Positions 16,872 through 26,150 are shown, numbered from the stretch's first letter. The stretch is 56,562 bases of DNA from Symbiodinium natans (GCA_905221605.1 CAJNDS010000580.1:879276-935837), one strand, 5' to 3'. A program made the numbers and translations. The notes: generated by a model from the letters alone, not told the origin.

Positions 16872-16890
16872 GGGGGGGGGGGGGGGGGGG
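16872..16890 (+). repeat. Poly-G run (19)
   Basis: Uninterrupted G19 next to a TTTAGGG array (16893-16940). Confidence 0.95.
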
Positions 16891-17172
16891 TCTTTAGGGT
16901 TTAGGGTTTAGGGTTTAGGGTTTAGGGCTTAGGGGGTTCGAGGGTGTTTGGGGTTAGGGTGGGAATCCGAACTTCGGAACGCTCAAAAGCCTTGACCCAC
17001 ACAAAACTTTCCCACAAACCATACCGAACACAAAGAACCCTGAACCTTCAACCGTAAACTTTAGGGGGTTAGGGGTTTAGGGAAACCCTACACACCCCAA
17101 CCCAAATCAATCAACACGGGCCCTACTTGCCCAAATTCCCCCCAGCTGTCCTCCTCCCGTTTGTGGTAAAGT

Positions 17173-17250
17173 CACACACACACACAATCACAGAATCACA
17201 CACACACACCCTCAATCACAATCACGATCACAATCAAAAATCAAAATCAC
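17173..17250 (+). repeat. CA-rich microsatellite
   Basis: CACACACACACA blocks mixed with AATCACAATCAC units. Confidence 0.9.
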
Positions 17251-17258
17251 AACACAGT

Positions 17259-17293
17259 CATTAGTTTATAGCCACCCTCCTGAGTGCAGCCAA
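17259..17293. mobile_element. End fragment of a GAGTGCAGCCAAG element
   Basis: TTTATAGCCACCCTCCTGAG followed by TGCAGCCAAG matches the right end of elements at 22909-23020 and 33520-33796. Confidence 0.55.
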
Positions 17294-17499
17294 GTGCGAA
17301 GGATACCTTGGGCAGGGCTCGGGTGAACTCTAGACTTTGGAGCTTCAGAGCATCTCAAACCCCAAACACGTTTAACCCTGAACCCCAAGCAAAACCCTGA
17401 CTCCCAAACCGGCCCAAAACTCAGCTCATTCAAGCCCCAAACCCTGAACCCTAAACCCTAAACCCTAAGCCCTACTGGTATCCCTAAAGCCCAGCTTAA

Positions 17500-17600
17500 G
17501 GGGCCTCCAAGCCTTATACCAAGCCAACAGTGCGGCCCTTCGCCACGCGAGCGCGATGGGCGGAGTGCCTTCGACTGTGTCGAGGACGAGGAGAGGTGGG
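17500..17600 (+). CDS. Exon-like island, frame uncertain
   Basis: Two + frames are open (YQANSAALRHASAMGGVPST; FATRARWAECLRLCRGRGEV). CCCTAAA on the left, TTTAGGG on the right. Family unknown. Confidence 0.35.
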
Positions 17601-17602
17601 AG

Positions 17603-17760
17603 GGTTTATGGTTTAGGGTTTGCGGTTTGGGTTTTAAGGTTTTAGGGTTTTAGGGTTTAAGGTTTTAGGGTTTCGGGTTTAGGGCTTAGGGTTTGGGATT
17701 TAGGGTTTAGGCTTGGGGGTTTAGGGTTTAGGGCTTAGGGCTTAGGGCGTTGGGGTTCGG
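17603..17760 (+). repeat. Degenerate TTTAGGG array
   Basis: About 20 units with frequent one-base changes. Confidence 0.85.
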
Positions 17761-17761
17761 G

Positions 17762-17842
17762 ATTCAGGGCCGGCAGCCGTAGCTCTGCGGTCCAATCTTC
17801 AAATCGCTTTGCATCTGCGCGGCCCCCACCCTTCCCAGCCCT
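17762..17842 (+). CDS. Exon-like coding island
   Basis: Open as AAVALRSNLQIALHLRGPHP. Unusual inward-facing flanks (TTTAGGG left, CCCTAAA right). Family unknown. Confidence 0.35.
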
Positions 17843-17860
17843 AACCCTAAACCCTACCCA

Positions 17861-17942
17861 AACTCTCCTATGTAGTACCTTTAGGGGTAGTATCCTAAAG
17901 ATCCCCTATATTTAAACCAAAAAGGAACTACATGAGAGCCTT
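17861..17942. mobile_element. CTCCTATGTAGT inverted-repeat element
   Basis: ACTCTCCTATGTAGTACCTT and AAAGGAACTACATGAGAGCC are inverted ends; 82 bp; second copy of the family at 8797-8880. Confidence 0.65.
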
Positions 17943-18152
17943 CAGGTATACCCGCTAGCTAGCTCTACCCTACGATGCATACCTGACTATACCCCGCTGT
18001 GCCCCACCCTATCTCCTATATACCGGTACTGTACCCTATACTTTACCTCTTTACCCTAAACGCTATAGTTAAGCCCTTCGGACCCTAAACCCAAACCCCC
18101 TATAAACCCTTTGGACCCTAAACCCTAAACCCTAAACCCTGTTAACTTGCAG

Positions 18153-18226
18153 TCGCGCAGGAGCTGTCAAAGTCTGGGAAGTCAGAAGTTTGGCCATCTG
18201 ATGCTTCAAGGACACCATCTCGCTCC
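18153..18226 (+). CDS. Exon-like island with a clear acceptor
   Basis: CCCTGTTAACTTGCAG precedes 18153; open as AQELSKSGKSEVWPSDASRT. Followed by a C14 run. Serine-rich; family unknown. Confidence 0.5.
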
Positions 18227-18365
18227 CCCCCCCCCCCCCCTGGCCCCCGCGTTGCCCCCGCGTTTTAGGGTTTGGGTTTCGGGTTTAGGTTTAGGGGGGT
18301 TTAGGGTCTATAATTCCCCCAAAAACTGGACGAGAATGGGTGGGGGGGGGGGGGGGGGCGGCCTT

Positions 18366-18412
18366 TTGACGGGGTTTGGGGTTTGGGGTTTGGGGTTTGG
18401 GGTTTGGGGTTT
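18366..18412 (+). repeat. TTTGGGG array
   Basis: Six consecutive TTTGGGG units after a G18 run (18341-18358). Confidence 0.9.
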
Positions 18413-18437
18413 ATAATAGGGTTTGTCGGGTTTGGGG

Positions 18438-18495
18438 ATCATGGTTGCGATGTTCGAGGTCTACTTCCAGACCTCAAGGAGATTGGTTTGTCGGG
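18438..18495 (+). CDS. Exon-like coding island
   Basis: Open as IMVAMFEVYFQTSRRLVCRG to G|GTTTAGG. Family unknown. Confidence 0.45.
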
Positions 18496-18584
18496 GTTTA
18501 GGCGGTTTAGGGTTGAGGGTTTAGGGTTGAGGGTTTAGAGTCTAGGGTTTAAGGTTTAGGGGTTTTAGGGTTTAAGGTTTAGGG

Positions 18585-18650
18585 TTATATATATATATAT
18601 ATATATGTGTGTACATATATATATATATATATGTATACATATATACGTAT
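18585..18650. repeat. (AT)n microsatellites
   Basis: Two AT runs with a GTGTGTACAT centre. Confidence 0.95.
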
Positions 18651-18734
18651 CTAGTTATTCAATTGTTGTTTATTTGCTTGTTTATTTGTTTTTGTATTAT
18701 ATATTGGTGCCATGATCTGTAACTACCCTAGGAA

Positions 18735-18800
18735 GAGTCTCATTCAAGCGCTGGGGCTTGTAGTTCTCCACCGAAGAGCCCACTGGGCCTCAAAACCACA
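18735..18800 (+). CDS. Exon-like coding island
   Basis: Open as ESHSSAGACSSPPKSPLGLK before a TTTAGGG array. Strand uncertain. Confidence 0.3.
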
Positions 18801-18893
18801 GGGTTTAGGGTTTAGGGTTTCGGGTTTAGGGTTTAGGGTTTAGGGTTTAGGGTTTCGGGTTTAGGGTTTAGGGTTTAGGGTTTAGGGTTTAGG
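18800..18893 (+). repeat. TTTAGGG array with TTTCGGG
   Basis: 13 units, two of them TTTCGGG at regular spacing. Confidence 0.95.
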
Positions 18894-19111
18894 GCTAAAG
18901 AAAAAACGAATGCCTCCTGGGTTTTAGGGTTTAGGGTTAGCCCGAACACGCCACCCCCCCAAGAATTCCAAAACCTTTGTTGGGGGGTTTACGAAAACAA
19001 GGGACCCCTAAAACCCTATACTACAGATCCCGAAATACTAGGATTCTCTAAAGCAAGGACCCAGGCCCCATATGCCCTAAACCCGGAACTTGAGACGCTC
19101 TTGGGATGTGT

Positions 19112-19316
19112 TTGGGGGGGGGGGGGGGGTTGGGGGGGGGGTTGGGGGGGTTAGGGGGGGTTGTGGGGGGTTGGGGGGGGTTGGGGGGGGTTGGGGGGGG
19201 TTGGGGGTGGGTTGTGGGGGGGGGTGGGGGTGGGGGTTTGGGGGGGTTGGGGGGGGTTTGGGGGGGGTTGGGGGGGGGTGGGTTGGGGGGGGAGGGGTTG
19301 GGGGGGTTGGGGGGGG
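19112..19316 (+). repeat. G-rich decamer array (TTGGGGGGGG)n
   Basis: About 200 bp of TTGGGGGG(GG) units with occasional TTAGG or TTTGGG. Distinct from the 7-mer telomeric unit. The glycine-rich ORFs are artefacts. Confidence 0.9.
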
Positions 19317-19321
19317 CTCAT

Positions 19322-19415
19322 CTTGAGGGGTGGGCTTCACCAGAGGGCCAAGCTAGCATGATCACGCCCTTCCTGGGTCCCCAAAGTATATCATACTGGT
19401 TGGCGAGGTCGTTAG
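19322..19415 (+). CDS. Exon-like coding island
   Basis: Open as LEGWASPEGQASMITPFLGP then QSISYWLARSL, to TTAG|GGTTTAG. Family unknown. Confidence 0.5.
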
Positions 19416-19497
19416 GGTTTAGGGCGTGGGGTTGGGGATTTAGGGTTTCGGTTTATGTAGGTTGCGCCACTACGTACCTGCAGCTTTGTGGGTTCTA

Positions 19498-19715
19498 CCT
19501 AAACCCTAAACCCTAAACCCTAAACCCTAAACCCTAAACCCTAAACCCTAAACCCTAAACCCTAAACCCTAAACCCTAAACCCTAAACCCTAAACCCTAA
19601 ACCCTAAACCCTAAACCCTAACCATAAACCCTAAACCCTAAACCCTAAACCCTAAACCCTAAACCCTAAACCCTAAACCCTAAACCCTAAACCCTAAACC
19701 CTAAACCCTAAACCC
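19498..19715 (-). repeat. Long CCCTAAA array
   Basis: About 31 units with one defect (CCATAAA near 19622). The most uniform long array in the window. Confidence 0.95.
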
Positions 19716-19754
19716 AAAGGAAGGCATCAGGTTGACTCTAAACCCAGAATCCAA

Positions 19755-19841
19755 ATGTCAGGGAGAGGGCGCAGTGACATGAAGAAGCCCCTCCGGAAGT
19801 GGAACAACAGGCAGTGGGGCAGCCTGCGGGAATTCTACTTA
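19755..19841 (+). CDS. Exon-like island starting with ATG
   Basis: 29 codons from ATG 19755 (MSGRGRSDMKKPLRKWNNRQ) to CTTA|GTGTTT. Strongly basic, could bind nucleic acid (inference). CCCTAAA left, degenerate TTTAGGG right. Confidence 0.45.
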
Positions 19842-19884
19842 GTGTTTGGGGGGTGTAGGGTTTTGGGATTAGGGGGCTTGAAAT

Positions 19885-20090
19885 TGTGTGTTTTCTCATC
19901 TCTGCCAAAGTTGGCACGAGGTGTTTACGGCTCTAAGGGCTTTCAGAGATTTCAGGGCTTTGAGGGTTTAGGGTTTAGGGTGTTTAAGGGGGGTTTCAAC
20001 GGGGTCATCGTCGGCTCTATTGAGCCACAGTGGCCTCAGATGGTCAAGTTCCCTTGCGGGGTTAAGTCGTTATTGCCTCTTAGGGTGGAG
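19885..20090 (+). CDS. Two coding-like stretches in the same frame as the preceding island
   Basis: VFSSLPKLARGVYGSKGFQ (19890-19950) and VIVGSIEPQWPQMVKFPCGV (20005-20080) are separated by degenerate TTTAGGG that happens to stay open, giving a 127-codon frame from 19755. Probably separate exons. Family unknown. Confidence 0.4.
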
Positions 20091-20117
20091 GCCGTTTGGG
20101 GCCTTAGGGTTGAGGGT

Positions 20118-20178
20118 ACCCTAGAGCCTACACCCTAAACCCTAAACCCTAAACCCTAAACCCTAAACCCTAAACCCT
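20118..20178 (-). repeat. CCCTAAA array
   Basis: Eight perfect units. Confidence 0.95.
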
Positions 20179-20258
20179 GTAGGTCGTAGGAAGGACCCGC
20201 CTTCTGGAATCTGCGTGAGGATGACACAAGGCTTACGGTTCACGTACTGTTGGTTAGA
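20179..20258 (+). CDS. Exon-like coding island
   Basis: Open as RRKDPPSGICVRMTQGLRFT; its right part overlaps the end of an inverted-repeat element. Family unknown. Confidence 0.3.
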
Positions 20259-20348
20259 AAGGAATGGGGGAATGAGGTACCCTATATGATTCCTTAAAAG
20301 GTATATGTAAACCCCTAATTCCCTCATTCCCTGCGAACTAACAGTAAG
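20240..20348. mobile_element. CTTACTGTT...GGGAATGAGG element
   Basis: Left GTACTGTTGGTTAG...GGAATGGGGGAATGAGG and right inverted CCTAATTCCCTCATTCCC...CTAACAGTAAG. Related to 28731-28829. Confidence 0.65.
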
Positions 20349-20394
20349 TGCAGGGTTCAAGGTTTAGGCTCAGATCGTCTTGTTTGATACCTGT

Positions 20395-20590
20395 GCAGCT
20401 GTCAGGATTGTGTTGCGGCCATGACAACAGGGTCTCGTTATATCCTGCCATTGAGATTTGTTTCTAGCACTCCCTATAACTCCCCCCCTCCAAACAAACA
20501 GACCCTTCAACAAGCCCCTTTCGCCACGGACGACAAACTTATCAGGCTACGACTCTGCAACCCTGTAAAAGCGATTGCCGTATCCTTAAA
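20395..20590 (+). CDS. Coding-like ORF
   Basis: After CTGTGCAG the frame through ATG 20421 reads MTTGSRYILPLRFVSSTPYN and later DDKLIRLRLCNPVKAIAVS, ending in CCCTAAA. About 65 codons counted from the upstream open part. Family unknown. Confidence 0.45.
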
Positions 20591-20789
20591 CCCTAAACCC
20601 TAAACCCACGGAGAGGTCTACTTTCCCATGTAGTTTTGGTTTTCCGGTTGAGGAACTGTGGGTGTACTCTAAAACCCTAAACCCTAAACACCCTAAACCC
20701 TAAACCCTAAACCGCACCAAATCTTCAGTTCCCCTTCCCTTTTGTTGAGAGGGCTGGGTGTCCTTATCCAAACATTATTTATCCTACAA

Positions 20790-21070
20790 CCCTTTTTGAG
20801 GGCAGGTTGTCCTTACCCTGTAGCCCACAAACCCTATAACCTCATAACCCTATACCCCTAAACCCCTATAGCCTAGAACCCACCAACCCTGTAACACCAA
20901 AACCCCTGAACCCCGCACCTAAACCCTAAACCCTAAACCGTACTTGGAACCCTTGACCCCATAGCCCTAAACCCTAAGCCCTAACCCCTAATCCCCAAAC
21001 CCTAAACCCTGAACCCTGAACCCTAAACCCTAAACCCTGTAAGCCCTATAAACCCTAAGCTCTACACCCG
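20790..21070 (-). repeat. Degenerate CCCTAAA region
   Basis: CCCTATAACC and CCCTAAA units, decayed on the left and more regular to the right. Confidence 0.7.
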
Positions 21071-21143
21071 AGAATCCTTCGGTGCACGCGCTCGGGTCAC
21101 GTGGGAGGCCCTAACAGCCAGAAGCCCTAAGCTCGACCGCCGT

Positions 21144-21212
21144 AGGGTGTAGGGTTTAGGGTTTAGGGTTTAGGGTTTAGGGTTTAAGGTTTAAGGTTTA
21201 AGGTTTAGGGCT
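21144..21212 (+). repeat. TTTAGGG array ending in TTTAAGG
   Basis: Three consecutive TTTAAGG units at the end. Confidence 0.9.
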
Positions 21213-21249
21213 CAGAGCGCTTCAAAACCACCCTAATTAGCGCGAAACC

Positions 21250-21445
21250 CTACCCCGAAAACAAGATTGCCCTTTCGCCCCGGGGCAACTCTAAGCCCCT
21301 CTGGGCCCGTGTTTCGGGTCCGTGACAAGCCACTTTAAGCCATAAAAAGGGCACCCTGTCTATTCCTTGGTTGCCCTTGGGTCTAGCCAAGCCCTGAAAC
21401 CAGCCACCGTAAAAAAAAAAAAAAAAAAAACAGAACAATCATCGG
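21250..21445. other. Fragment of GGACCCAGAGTA-type element plus poly-A (20)
   Basis: GGGCACCCTGTCTATTCCTTGG and TTGCCCTTGGGTCTAG resemble the right half of the family at 22339. An A20 run follows at about 21411-21430. Confidence 0.45.
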
Positions 21446-21718
21446 ATCCTGCTTGTTCATTGCGACTCCGAAGCCCAACCCCAAACTCTAAAGGGGTTGG
21501 TGGCCATGTTCCACTGGCTGATTTCAAATTCAGGCTTCCGGGCTTTTGGGTTTAGGGTTCGGGTTCAGGGTTTAGGGCTTAGGGACTAGAATCCTGAATC
21601 CTGAGCCCTGAACGCTGAGCCCTGAACACTACCCGCTCAGGCTCTGAAGCAATGACAGCTACAGCGACAGTCCTTACACCCTAAACCCTAAACCCTAACC
21701 CCTAAACTCTTAATCCCG

Positions 21719-21800
21719 GATGCGGAGGTTCCGCAAAGTCCGGGAGTATTACATCAAGCAGGACCAGGGCTTTGTGCCTCGGCTCAGTCATTTGCTTTTT
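21719..21800 (+). CDS. Exon-like island starting with ATG
   Basis: MRRFRKVREYYIKQDQGFVP then RLSHLLF in an open frame, between CCCTAAA (21680) and TTTAGGG-like units. Basic then hydrophobic; a second frame is also open. Family unknown. Confidence 0.45.
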
Positions 21801-22330
21801 AGGGCTTTTAGGGGTTTAGGATGTCAGGGTTCGTAGGGTTTTGGGGTTTTAGGGTTTTATGGTTTCAGGCGTTTTACTGCACTGTGGAAGTTTTTAAATA
21901 AATTTCACATTGTTGGGTCTGGGGCTTTTGTAGGGCAGTCAAGGGTTTAGGGTAGAGGGCTTGAAGGCTATTACACCCTAAACCCTAAACCGTAAACCCT
22001 AAACCCGGTTTCGGGGTTTAGGTGTTCAAGGCTCAGTCTTAGGGTTTGGGTTATAGGGCCTTAAGGGTACGCAAGGCTGTCTAGGCGTGTAGGGTTTAGG
22101 GGCTTAGGGTTTAGGGCGTTAAGGCGCGCTTTTAGGGTTAGGGCTGGGTTTTAGGGCCTTACGGCTGCGTAGGGCTGTTCAGGCGTTTAGGGTTTAGGGC
22201 TATTAGGGCCTTTACGGCTATGACTTGCAAGGGTGTAGGGATTGCCGGCTTTGTTAGGGTTACGTATACGGGTTTAGGGCAAAGTTCGGTTTTGTCACAG
22301 GTTAAAACCTTCCCCACCCAACATCAGGTC
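21800..22330 (+). repeat. Decayed TTTAGGG region
   Basis: Loose TTTAGGG, TTTTAGGG and GGCGTTTAGGG units over 500 bp, including GGGCCTTWASGGYT repeats; no coding-like island. Confidence 0.5.
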
Positions 22331-22338
22331 TAGGGGTT

Positions 22339-22453
22339 CTAGGACCCAGAGTAGGCCCTTATTTCCCCTTTTTTTTTATGGTTTAGGGTCCCGTATAAGC
22401 CCTTTAAACCAAAAAGGGCACCCGTTTTTATTACTAGGTTACACTTGGATCTA
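22339..22453. mobile_element. GGACCCAGAGTA element
   Basis: CTAGGACCCAGAGTAGGCCC and, inverted, GGTTACACTTGGATCTAG are the ends. Immediately followed by the end of a different element (GAGGGTAGTTTCATGGGCCC at about 22463). Confidence 0.6.
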
Positions 22454-22669
22454 GACATCTGAGGGTAGTTTCATGGGCCCTGGAAATGGCCCCTTACCTC
22501 CTTTAAAGGGTTTTGATGTATGAGCCCTTGGGTTGTATAGGGTTTGGGGTTGTAGGGGTCTAGGGTTTGGGGTTTGGGGTTTAGAGTTTAGGGTTTAGGG
22601 TTTATGGTTGTAGAGGTTGTAGGGTGTTAGGGTTGTAGGGGTCTTATGGTTTTAGGGTTTCGGTTTCAA

Positions 22670-22741
22670 CGCGAGTACCGGCCGCTGACCTGGCCCAGCC
22701 GTCACCTGGATCGCGGCGAGAAGACGCCAGGACTGCCCAGG
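22670..22741 (+). CDS. Exon-like coding island
   Basis: 72 bp open as REYRPLTWPSRHLDRGEKTP, ending CCCAGG|GTTTAGGG. TTTAGGG on both sides. Very coding-like; family unknown. Confidence 0.5.
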
Positions 22742-22908
22742 GTTTAGGGTTTAGGTTTTGTAGGTTTAGGGTTTAGGGTTTATTAAAGGGTTCCCAGGTT
22801 TTCGGGAGGAGCCCTGCAACCCGAAGCCCGCAACCCTTGTTGAGGTCTGCTCTAAGGATTTAATGGACCCTCCTAGCGCTTACGCGAATGGCTGAAGAAA
22901 GCCGCAAT

Positions 22909-23020
22909 CTTTGTGGTGCTTTACTGTAACCTTAGATCCTTAGCCTTTTTGGGTTTATTGGGTTTCTTAATAAGGCAGCTAAAATTTTAATTTATAGCCA
23001 CCATTCTGAGTGCAGCCAAG
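22909..23020. mobile_element. TTTGTGGTGCT...GAGTGCAGCCAAG element
   Basis: 112 bp containing GGGTTTATTGGGTTTCTTAA and AATAAGGCAGC. A second copy at 33520-33796 carries an internal microsatellite and a 44-bp duplication, and a tail fragment is at 17259. Confidence 0.65.
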
Positions 23021-23049
23021 TAGCAAGGCCCCGAGCTAGGCAGCAGTAT

Positions 23050-23722
23050 GTTCAAAGAGAGGCAAGAGATAAGAGAGAGAGAGAGAGAGAAGAGAAGAGA
23101 AGAGAAAGGTGAGAGAGGAAAGAGATGCAGATGAGAGAGAGGTGCGAGAAAGACGAGGGCGAGAAGAGAGAGCGGGTAAGAGAAAGAGAGATGACAGAGA
23201 GAGAGAGAGAGCTAAGATAGATATAAGAAAGCAAAGAGAGAGAGAGAGAGAGAGATGAGAAAGAGATAAGAAACAAAAGAGAGAGAGATGAGAAAGAGTT
23301 CAGGGAGAGATATGAGACAGAGATATGAAAAGACAGAGAGCAAGATGAGAGAGAGAGAAGAGACAGAGAGAGAAAAGAGAGAGGGAGAGAGAGGAAGAGA
23401 GAGGAAGAGAGAAGAGACAGAGAGGAGAGAGAGAAGAGAAAAGGAAAAGGAGAAACGATACAGAAGAAAAGAGAAAAGCAGAACAGATCAAAGGGAAAAG
23501 AACAAAATATAGCAGAGAAAGATAAAGGAGAGAGGAGAGAAGAGAGAAGAGCAGAGAAGAGAAGAGAAGAGAAGAGAAGAGAAGATAAGATAAGAGGAGA
23601 GGAGAGGAGAGGAGAGAAGAGAAGAGAAAAGAGAGAACAGAGAGAAGAGAGAGAGAGATAGAGATGAAAGCGAGAGAGTGACATAGTAAGAGAGAGAGAT
23701 GGAGAAGGATATGACACTTCAT
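23050..23722 (+). repeat. Purine-rich GA tract
   Basis: About 670 bp of almost pure A+G (GAGA, GAGAAGA, GGAGAGGAGA). The serine/leucine/phenylalanine ORF on the complementary strand is a composition artefact. Confidence 0.95.
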
Positions 23723-23724
23723 TT

Positions 23725-24110
23725 CGGACTTCATGTCGTGCACCGCATCTCTCTTGTTCAACGTGTACGTAACACGTATCTGCATTCGGGTTCATTGCTC
23801 CTATCAGGTTTATTCTTAGGTGAGGAATGCCTTTATTTTACTACGTTTCGGTAATCCTTCGGTGGGCTGTAGGTTGTGAGGTGTTATGGCCCAGGCAGGA
23901 GAAGAGGGCGAAACACGAAACCCTAACCCCTATGTTGATTAGGGATGTCATCATGTCAGGGTCTGGTTGGCACCAGTTTTAACCTCAAAACTCTAGCAGG
24001 CCCACGACCTCGTACTTAGTGGAAACTCTCTGAGGGTGGCCATTCGCAGTATTCAGGTTCAAGGTCGAAGGTTTGCCGCCATCCTTTGACGAAATATTCT
24101 CAAGCTTTCA
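23725..24110. other. Spacer without recognisable gene
   Basis: Mixed sequence; no island with both an open frame and splice-like borders. Confidence 0.35.
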
Positions 24111-24116
24111 ACGCAT

Positions 24117-24309
24117 GCCCCCCCCCCCTCCCCCCCCCCCTCCCCCCCCCCCCCCCCCTCCCCCCCCCCCCCCCTCCCCCCCCCCCCCTCCCCCCCCCCC
24201 CCTCCCCCCCCCCCCTCCCCCCCCCCCCCCCCTCCCCCCCCCCCCCTCCCCCCCCCCCCCTCCCCCCCCCCCCCTCCCCCCCCCCCCTCCCCCCCCCCCC
24301 CCCCCCCCC
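24117..24309 (-). repeat. C-tract interrupted by single T
   Basis: About 190 bp of runs of 8-18 C separated by single T at roughly 9-18 bp intervals. Proline/glycine ORFs are artefacts. Confidence 0.95.
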
Positions 24310-24392
24310 AAAACTGTTTGAGATGTTGAGTTGCTGATTGCCTGAATTCGTCCACTGCGCACATGCCGCAACGTTCTCAGGGTGATGCTGGA

Positions 24393-24492
24393 ACCCTAAA
24401 CCCTAAACCCTGAACCCTGAACCCTGAACCCTGAAACCCTACCCCAACCCTAAACCCTAAACCCTAAGCCCTAAGCCCTAAACCCTAAACCC
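24393..24492 (-). repeat. CCCTAAA array with CCCTGAA
   Basis: Four CCCTGAA units in a row inside normal units. Confidence 0.9.
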
Positions 24493-24605
24493 AGCGTTCA
24501 GGTTGGGATCGCTCCGGACCGGGCCTGAGATGAGTAATATAGGAGCTGGGAATAATTATATACGAATATCCCCTCATAGGGTCCTTATACGGGGGTTTAG
24601 GATGT

Positions 24606-25073
24606 TTAGGGTTTAGGGTTTGGGGTTTGGGGTTTAGGGTTTAGGGTTGATGTATGCCCCCCCCCCCCCTCCCCCGAAAAAAAGAAGAACCATAAACAAC
24701 GAAAACAATTAAATACATAGATGCTGGAACCCATTCGAATGATTAAGGCCCCTTTTTTACATCCCTGAAGAACCTCCTTTGGTTGGCAACTGGTTTCAGA
24801 GGGTTTAGGCTTTAGGCTTGAGGGCTGAAGGGCGAACCCAGAAAGCTCATCCTCAATTGGGAAAATCACAGGAGCCTTGCCAAGATGATTCCCTTTTGGC
24901 CCATATACGCGTGTGATATTTCTCAAAAGAATGGCCCTGCCCTTAATCGAAGTCACTATACAAACCCTGTATGAATTCATGGCAGGTGGCCCCACAGAAA
25001 GGACACAGTATATGCACTCGCCAATATATTTATTAAGAACCAGAAATAACACACTCAGCAAGAAGAAGAGCAA
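24606..25073 (-). CDS. 155-codon minus-strand ORF
   Basis: Begins with a strongly hydrophobic N-terminus (MLFFLLSVLFLVLNKYIGEC), compatible with a signal anchor, followed by coding-like RVCIVTSIKGRAILLRNITR and a hydrophobic/acidic stretch. The C-terminal third is encoded by a poly-C/G run and TTTAGGG units, so the true end is earlier, near 24760. No family recognised. Confidence 0.35.
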   Translation of the reverse strand: MLFFLLSVLFLVLNKYIGECIYCVLSVGPPAMNSYRVCIVTSIKGRAILLRNITRVYGPKGNHLGKAPVIFPIEDELSGFALQPSSLKPKPSETSCQPKEVLQGCKKGALIIRMGSSIYVFNCFRCLWFFFFSGEGGGGHTSTLNPKPQTPNPKP

Positions 25074-25183
25074 TATACAAACCCTAAGGCCTAACCCTTA
25101 AACCCTAAGCCCTAAAACCCTAAACCCTAAACCCTAAAACCTAAACCTGCGGCATACGTTATTGGTCCTTCGGTGGGCTGTTG

Positions 25184-25249
25184 GGGATTCGGGCCGTGGT
25201 GTTGGAAGTCCGGAAGTCCTAAAGGTGCGAGATGTTGGCCCCCAGTGCG
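25184..25249 (+). CDS. Exon-like coding island
   Basis: Open as RGVGSPEVLKVRDVGPQCG ending GCGG|GTAGGG. CCCTAAA left, TTTAGGG right. Family unknown. Confidence 0.4.
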
Positions 25250-25259
25250 GGTAGGGTGG

Positions 25260-25350
25260 GGTTTTAGGGTTTAGGGTTTAGGGTTTGGGGTTTAGGGTTT
25301 AGGGTTTAGGGTTTGGGGTTTAGGGTTTAGGGTTTAGGGTTTAGGGTTGG
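25260..25350 (+). repeat. TTTAGGG array
   Basis: 13 units, TTTGGGG recurring every fourth unit. Confidence 0.95.
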
Positions 25351-25428
25351 TTCCCTAACATGGGTCACCACTTCCCACTTGACCATCTGGACTTACGAGC
25401 TCACTGAAATCTCCAGAAGGGTTGAACA
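25349..25428 (+). CDS. Exon-like coding island
   Basis: Open as LTWVTTSHLTIWTYELTEIS; follows the array directly. Family unknown. Confidence 0.4.
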
Positions 25429-25572
25429 TTTAGGGGGAGGGTTTTCTGGGCATTTTGGATACTTAATGAAGAGCCCTTTAAATATGTTTTTCTTTTAACT
25501 CTCGAACCTTAGGGTATAGCCATCGGCATGGATGCCTTCTACGTCTCCCTAAACCTTGGACCGTACAGTGAC

Positions 25573-25695
25573 CACCTTGGAGGTTCACGGCTTTTCTTAA
25601 CCAATTCTGACTGTACTTATGGCCCACTTATAAGCCCCTTAAGTGCCCTAACAGGGCTATAATTGAGCTATCAGTACCGTTATAATTGGGTTAAT
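25573..25695. mobile_element. CTTGGAGGTTCA element, right end decayed
   Basis: ACCTTGGAGGTTCACGG start and internal CACTTATAAGCCCCTTAAGT match the CTACTTGGAGG family; the right terminus is not preserved. Confidence 0.5.
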
Positions 25696-25793
25696 CCTGC
25701 GAGTAGGGCACCGGTCCAGACCAGTACGCAAAACTCGCTACGAGCCCTGAGCAAGACAATTAGGGCTAAATTAGTAATTAGGGTTCATCAATT

Positions 25794-25816
25794 CCCCCCC
25801 CCCCCCCCCCCCCCCC
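25794..25816 (-). repeat. Poly-C run (23)
   Basis: Uninterrupted C23. Confidence 0.95.
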
Positions 25817-25939
25817 ACCGGAAATACATCAATGCCTAAACTCTTGTTCAACAGCCTCAGGCCCCAGAAGCCTGCAACCCTAAGCCACGGAGAAAGCAGC
25901 ATACGTTCAGAAACCCTAAGCGCAAAAGGTTTAGAGACT

Positions 25940-26062
25940 TAAGGGTTTTTAGGGTTTTTAGGGTTTTTAGGGTTTTTAGGGTTTTTAGGGTTTTTAGCTT
26001 TTTTAGTGTTTTTTTTAAAGAGTTTTTAGGGTTTAGGGTTTAGGGTTTAGGGTTTATGGTTT
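25940..26062 (+). repeat. (TTTTTAGGG)n then TTTAGGG
   Basis: Six nonamers TTTTTAGGG pass into heptamers. Confidence 0.9.
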
Positions 26063-26070
26063 AGCAAGCA

Positions 26071-26150
26071 ACAACCTGCAGCTTTCAGGGGCATCGGGCC
26101 CTGATCGGGGCACGCTGCGCGCCTGGGCCAAACTCGAGAAGAAGCCTCCC
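26071..26150 (+). CDS. Exon-like coding island
   Basis: Open as LQLSGASGPDRGTLRAWAKL ending EKKPP; a CCTGCAG acceptor lies inside the left edge. TTTAGGG both sides. Family unknown. Confidence 0.45.

Noticed and set aside
19077-19516. Glycine/proline ORFs at the G-rich decamer array
   Set aside because: Composition artefact; only the unique part from 19322 is kept as an island.
23052-23795. 247-aa serine/leucine/phenylalanine ORF on the minus strand
   Set aside because: Arises from the polypurine tract; low complexity, no domain, overlapping frames equally open.
24059-24371. Poly-proline and poly-glycine ORFs
   Set aside because: Translation of the T-interrupted C-tract.
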